From NCBI RefSeq assembly GCF_947504135.1, contig NZ_CANNGG010000002.1, positions 248,001 to 312,000 on the forward strand: 64,000 nt of DNA, read 5' to 3'. Origin of the DNA: an uncultured Tenacibaculum sp. (GTDB lineage Bacteria > Bacteroidota > Bacteroidia > Flavobacteriales > Flavobacteriaceae). Shown here piece by piece: positions 61,316 to 64,000 of this stretch. How positions within the stretch are numbered: the first letter of the stretch is position 1; every line of letters begins with the position of its first letter. The translations under genes and the position numbers were made by a program. The notes beneath the pieces were generated by a model, which was given only the letters and a program-made list of their open reading frames with translations, ran no database searches and was not told the origin of the DNA.

Positions 61316-61906
61316 TTACATCACCTTTTTTGTTAAAGAATTATGGATTTTTAATACTTGTTCTTTAGAATTGTTAAGTGTTTTGTTTTCAATGATATAG
61401 TTTGATTGTAGTGTTTTTTTAATCTCACTCCATTGGCTTTTTATTCTATTTTTCACTTCTTCAATCGTAGTGCTGTCTCTTTTTATAACTCGGTTAATTC
61501 GGACTTCTTCGGGAGCTGTGACAGTAATAACTTTATCACAAAAAGTATCGCTTCCGTTTTCAAAAAGTATTGCATTTTCATACAAAATGTAAGTTTTGTT
61601 AGAATTCTTTTTGATAAAATCTTGCAAATGCTCATTTACAACAGGATGAACAATAGAGTTTAACAAAGCTAATTTCTCTTTGTTTTTAAAAACGATAGAA
61701 GCTAAATATGGTCTGTTTAATTCGTTATTAATGTAGGTTTCTTTGCCAAATTCAGTAATTAAACGAGATTTAATTACTGATGAAGTATGCATGAGTTTTT
61801 TAGCTTCATCATCTGCCATGTAAATAGCAATGTTTTTAAATTCTAAAAACATTTTTAAAATGGTGGATTTTCCGCTACCAATTCCGCCTGTTAAACCTAC
61901 TACCAT
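61316..61906 (-). CDS. coaE: Dephospho-CoA kinase
   Basis: Last step of CoA synthesis, phosphorylating dephospho-CoA at the ribose 3' position. The 196 residues begin MVVGLTGGIGSGKSTILKMF with the P-loop at residues 7-14, and include DDEAKKLMH, SIVHPVVNEHL and VKNRIKSQWS. Length is normal. Two bases after the YbbR gene, so they form one unit. Confidence 0.95.
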   Translation of the reverse strand: MVVGLTGGIGSGKSTILKMFLEFKNIAIYMADDEAKKLMHTSSVIKSRLITEFGKETYINNELNRPYLASIVFKNKEKLALLNSIVHPVVNEHLQDFIKKNSNKTYILYENAILFENGSDTFCDKVITVTAPEEVRINRVIKRDSTTIEEVKNRIKSQWSEIKKTLQSNYIIENKTLNNSKEQVLKIHNSLTKKVM

Positions 61907-61907
61907 A

Positions 61908-62837
61908 TTATTCGTAAATTAAAAAGTCAATTTTATCGGGAACTATTCTTAGTACTGTAGCTAAATTAGGAACATCTTTAAGTTTAGGTGTAAGGTAGTT
62001 CAACTCGTTATTTTCAGCTTCTAAATAATCACATTCTATTTTAAATAAATCGGGCGTGATTTCATTAAAATTTTTCAAACCTACTTTATATATCACTTTT
62101 ACTTTTTTAGGGAAAATATTAATTCCTTTTGGAGCATTTTTAACTAATACAGGTACTTCAATTTCCCCTTCTGTAAATTTATCTACCAACAATTCAATAT
62201 CTACTGATTTATGACTTGCTTTGAGTTGAATATTTTCAGGAAATAGAATAGAAGAGGTGATATTTGTGTTTTTAGAGATATTTTCTAAAGTAGCGCTATC
62301 AAGATTTAGAAACTCTATTCCGTTAACATCAGTTTCATCACCAGAAATTAAAATGCTATCTGGAGTAAGGTTTAAAGGTTTTGAAAGACCGTATCCTAAC
62401 TGAAAAGAAATGTTTACATTAGGTTTTAACGGAACTTTTTTAGAACTCAATAATCCTATTTTTACTGGAATAGTATCTTGCGTGATGCTGTTTAACTCAA
62501 TATTATATTTTAATTGATGTTGTATTTCAGAATGCAAGTTTTTTGATAAAAAATAATAGTTGCTTCCCTTTTTTTTAACCGCTTTGTCTAATTGTAGCGT
62601 GATTGGTTTTTGATTAATGCTGGACATTAATAAATTATAGCCACTACTTTTTACATCTAAGGTTAGTTTGTTAAAAGGAGCATCAATCAGCGTTTTTTGT
62701 TGAGGTAATTTAGTGTATTCAATATCATATTCCACCTCTGCATTATATTCTTTTGAAAGGTTTATAAGTAACCAAAAAAATATAGAGGCGATTAAAAAAC
62801 CAAAAAAGGTTTTAGGTATGTTAACGTTTTTTTTCAA
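61908..62837 (-). CDS. YbbR-like domain protein
   Basis: A 309-residue envelope protein with an N-terminal membrane anchor (TFFGFLIASIFFWLLINLS) and beta-rich YbbR-like repeats (SVDIELLVDKFTEGEIEVPV and PKKVKVIYKVGLKNF). The Bacteroidetes gene order nusB-yajC-ybbR-coaE fits. Role unclear; in Gram-positives YbbR regulates a diadenylate cyclase, but no CdaA gene is here. Followed by coaE with 1-base spacing. Confidence 0.85.
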   Translation of the reverse strand: MKKNVNIPKTFFGFLIASIFFWLLINLSKEYNAEVEYDIEYTKLPQQKTLIDAPFNKLTLDVKSSGYNLLMSSINQKPITLQLDKAVKKKGSNYYFLSKNLHSEIQHQLKYNIELNSITQDTIPVKIGLLSSKKVPLKPNVNISFQLGYGLSKPLNLTPDSILISGDETDVNGIEFLNLDSATLENISKNTNITSSILFPENIQLKASHKSVDIELLVDKFTEGEIEVPVLVKNAPKGINIFPKKVKVIYKVGLKNFNEITPDLFKIECDYLEAENNELNYLTPKLKDVPNLATVLRIVPDKIDFLIYE

Positions 62838-62870
62838 AAAATAAATATTAACGCAATCTACATAAAAAAC

Positions 62871-62900
62871 AAAAAAGTGAGCTAATTAGCTCACTTTTTT
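62871..62900 (-). terminator. Terminator between yajC and ybbR gene
   Basis: Stem AAAAAAGTGAGC/GCTCACTTTTTT around TAATTA with runs on both sides; 18 bases after the yajC stop. Confidence 0.88.
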
Positions 62901-62918
62901 TATATCGATATCTTAGTG

Positions 62919-63239
62919 TTATTTTTTAGTTTCAGCAATGTACTTTTTGCTTAACTCCATTGAAATGGCAGAACGTTCAAATTTAATCTTTCCAGCACCA
63001 GTTTCGATGGAAACTGTGTTGTCAGTATCATTAATTTCAACGATTTTTCCATGAATACCACTTGTGGTGACAATTTTAGCACCTTTTTTAATTTCTGTTT
63101 GAAACTGCTTTTCTTTTTTTTGACGACGCATTTGAGGGCGAATAATTAAAAAGAAAAAAACAGCAATCATTGCTACAAAAGGAAGCATGTTCATTAAACT
63201 TTCTTGAGAACTAGCTTGTAAAAAAATAGTTGTAAACAT
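62919..63239 (-). CDS. yajC: Preprotein translocase subunit YajC
   Basis: A 106-residue inner-membrane protein with one N-terminal helix (MLPFVAMIAVFFFLIIRPQ) followed by RRQKKEKQFQTEIKKGAKIVTTSGIHGKI, typical of YajC, an accessory part of the SecDF-YajC complex. Its first base is shared with the last of the DUF1573 gene. Confidence 0.96.
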   Translation of the reverse strand: MFTTIFLQASSQESLMNMLPFVAMIAVFFFLIIRPQMRRQKKEKQFQTEIKKGAKIVTTSGIHGKIVEINDTDNTVSIETGAGKIKFERSAISMELSKKYIAETKK

Positions 63240-63706
63240 TATGCGTCTTTATTTTTAGGGGTTACCATACCAGAAATTTTGATAATTTCTCTACCTTTCT
63301 CAGTATTGGTAGTTAACGTAACAGATTTTGATTGTTTGTTAGTTCTTCCACTTGTATTAAAGCTAACTTTAATATCACCTGTTTCACCTGGTGCAATTGG
63401 GGCTTTTGTCCACTCAGGAACCGTACAACCACAAGATGCTTGAGCGTGTGTTATTACTAAATCACTTTTACCTGTATTGGTTACAACGAAAGTAGTTTCA
63501 ACAATTTCACCTTCTTTAACTGTACCGAAATCAAATTCTTCTTTGTCAAAAGAGATCTCTGGAGCACCTTGGCTAATAGTATTATCTCTTTTTTCTGCGT
63601 TTTCAATGTTTTCTTTTTTTACTTTTGATGAGGCATTACCTTGTCCACAAGAAACTAACATTCCTGCTGAAACAACAAATGCTAATGCTACTGCTATTTT
63701 CTTCAT
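63239..63706 (-). CDS. DUF1573 lipoprotein
   Basis: A 155-residue protein with lipoprotein signal (VVSAGMLVSC, Cys20) and a DUF1573 Ig-like domain (about 45-150): FDFGTVKEGEIVETTFVVTN, then SCGCTVPEWTKAPIAPGETG. DUF1573 proteins are common in Bacteroidetes envelopes; function unknown. It lies between nusB and yajC, overlapping yajC by one base, so it is cotranscribed. Confidence 0.9.
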   Translation of the reverse strand: MKKIAVALAFVVSAGMLVSCGQGNASSKVKKENIENAEKRDNTISQGAPEISFDKEEFDFGTVKEGEIVETTFVVTNTGKSDLVITHAQASCGCTVPEWTKAPIAPGETGDIKVSFNTSGRTNKQSKSVTLTTNTEKGREIIKISGMVTPKNKDA

Positions 63707-63743
63707 TGTAAAATATTTTTGTTTGTTGTAAAAATACTAATTT

Positions 63744-64000
63744 TTATAATAATCCTCTACCTATTTTAACCATCTTGTTAGAGCTAAGGTAGTCTTTAGC
63801 TAACTTGTCTAAAACACCATTTATAAAGTAACCGCTTTTGTTAGTAGAATAGTCTTTAGCTAACTCAATATATTCATTAATAGAAACTCTACTTGGAATA
63901 GAAGGGAAGTGTAAAAATTCTGTAATAGCCATTTTAATAATAATCATATCAATATCGGCAATTCTATCGGCTTCCCAGTTAGGTGTTTTTTCTTTGATAT
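63744..64000 (-). CDS. nusB: Transcription antitermination factor NusB (5' end outside window)
   Basis: C-terminal 85 codons of NusB, the rRNA antitermination factor. The frame stays open to the window edge: it reads NWEADRIADIDMIIIKMAIT before the ATG at 63947, so that ATG is internal and the real start is right of the window. SRVSINEYIELAKDYST and KSGYFINGVLDKLAKD are typical of the NusB C-terminus. The gene heads the DUF1573-yajC run. Confidence 0.93.
   Translation of the reverse strand, partial: IKEKTPNWEADRIADIDMIIIKMAITEFLHFPSIPSRVSINEYIELAKDYSTNKSGYFINGVLDKLAKDYLSSNKMVKIGRGLL

Noticed and set aside
1..64000. CRISPR arrays, insertion sequences, prophage, integrase or defence genes
   Set aside because: No regularly spaced repeats, transposase, phage or restriction genes are visible in either strand.

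Overview
The window is a stretch of core chromosome from a low-GC member of the Flavobacteriaceae (Bacteroidetes). The evidence is the strongly AT-rich DNA, the gliding-motility lipoprotein GldI, a type IX secretion type B sorting domain, Bacteroidetes-only small proteins (DUF4295, DUF6122, TIGR02757, DUF5916), the gene order nusB-DUF1573-yajC-ybbR-coaE, and upstream boxes of the Bacteroidetes form TTTG-N19-TAnnTTTG. A marine genus near Tenacibaculum or Polaribacter would fit, but the sequence alone does not settle the genus.

Layout. 1-1.3 kb: 3' end of a small heat-shock protein gene, a frameshifted YodC-like gene and a small lipoprotein. 1.4-7.0 kb: ndk and a PhoD-like phosphatase (minus), then a plus-strand run of DHH phosphoesterase, gldI, a second FKBP, a cyclophilin-FKBP fusion and a PAP2 phosphatase. 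7.1-8.6 kb: tRNA-Ser(UGA) and aroC. 8.7-13.9 kb: pyruvate dehydrogenase E2 and E1-alpha, a secreted protein, a VanX-type dipeptidase and tsaD (all minus). 14-23 kb: giant tamB, two tandem DUF368 transporters, aroE and a DUF349 protein. 23-33 kb: M1 peptidase, SDR, fructose-6-phosphate aldolase, menD, a short CvfB-like protein, an esterase-like protein, menB, a FAH-family protein and CinA. 33-40 kb: rpmB-rpmG-DUF4295, ftsY, nitroreductase with a divergent HxlR regulator, an amidase lipoprotein, rimO and a Dph6-like ATPase. 40-49.5 kb: a LytS/LytTR sensor pair, TIGR02757, a CPBP protease, lolD and a DUF5916 outer-membrane protein. 49.7-58.9 kb: sucC, uvrB, a T9SS type B cell-surface protein, an ABC exporter and a lipoprotein. 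58.9-64 kb: a two-component system, coaE, ybbR, yajC, DUF1573 lipoprotein and the 3' part of nusB.

The genes are mostly housekeeping: envelope biogenesis and protein folding (GldI, three FKBP domains, TamB, LolD, YajC, two DUF368 carriers), central metabolism (PDH, SucC, Fsa), chorismate and menaquinone synthesis (AroE, AroC, MenD, MenB) and translation (RpmB, RpmG, FtsY, TsaD, RimO). No insertion sequence, prophage, CRISPR array or recognisable defence island is visible.

I did not find a convincing new multi-gene system. The points most worth a second look are: tamB with no ATG/GTG/TTG at its expected start; the frameshifted YodC-like gene; a perfect palindrome over the predicted ndk transcription start; a terminator whose U-tract doubles as the uvrB -7 box; three different repeat-like palindromic elements between genes; an esterase-fold protein without its serine nucleophile; and the immunophilin cluster. 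Several genes were trimmed from the longest open frame to a better start, as stated in their entries.
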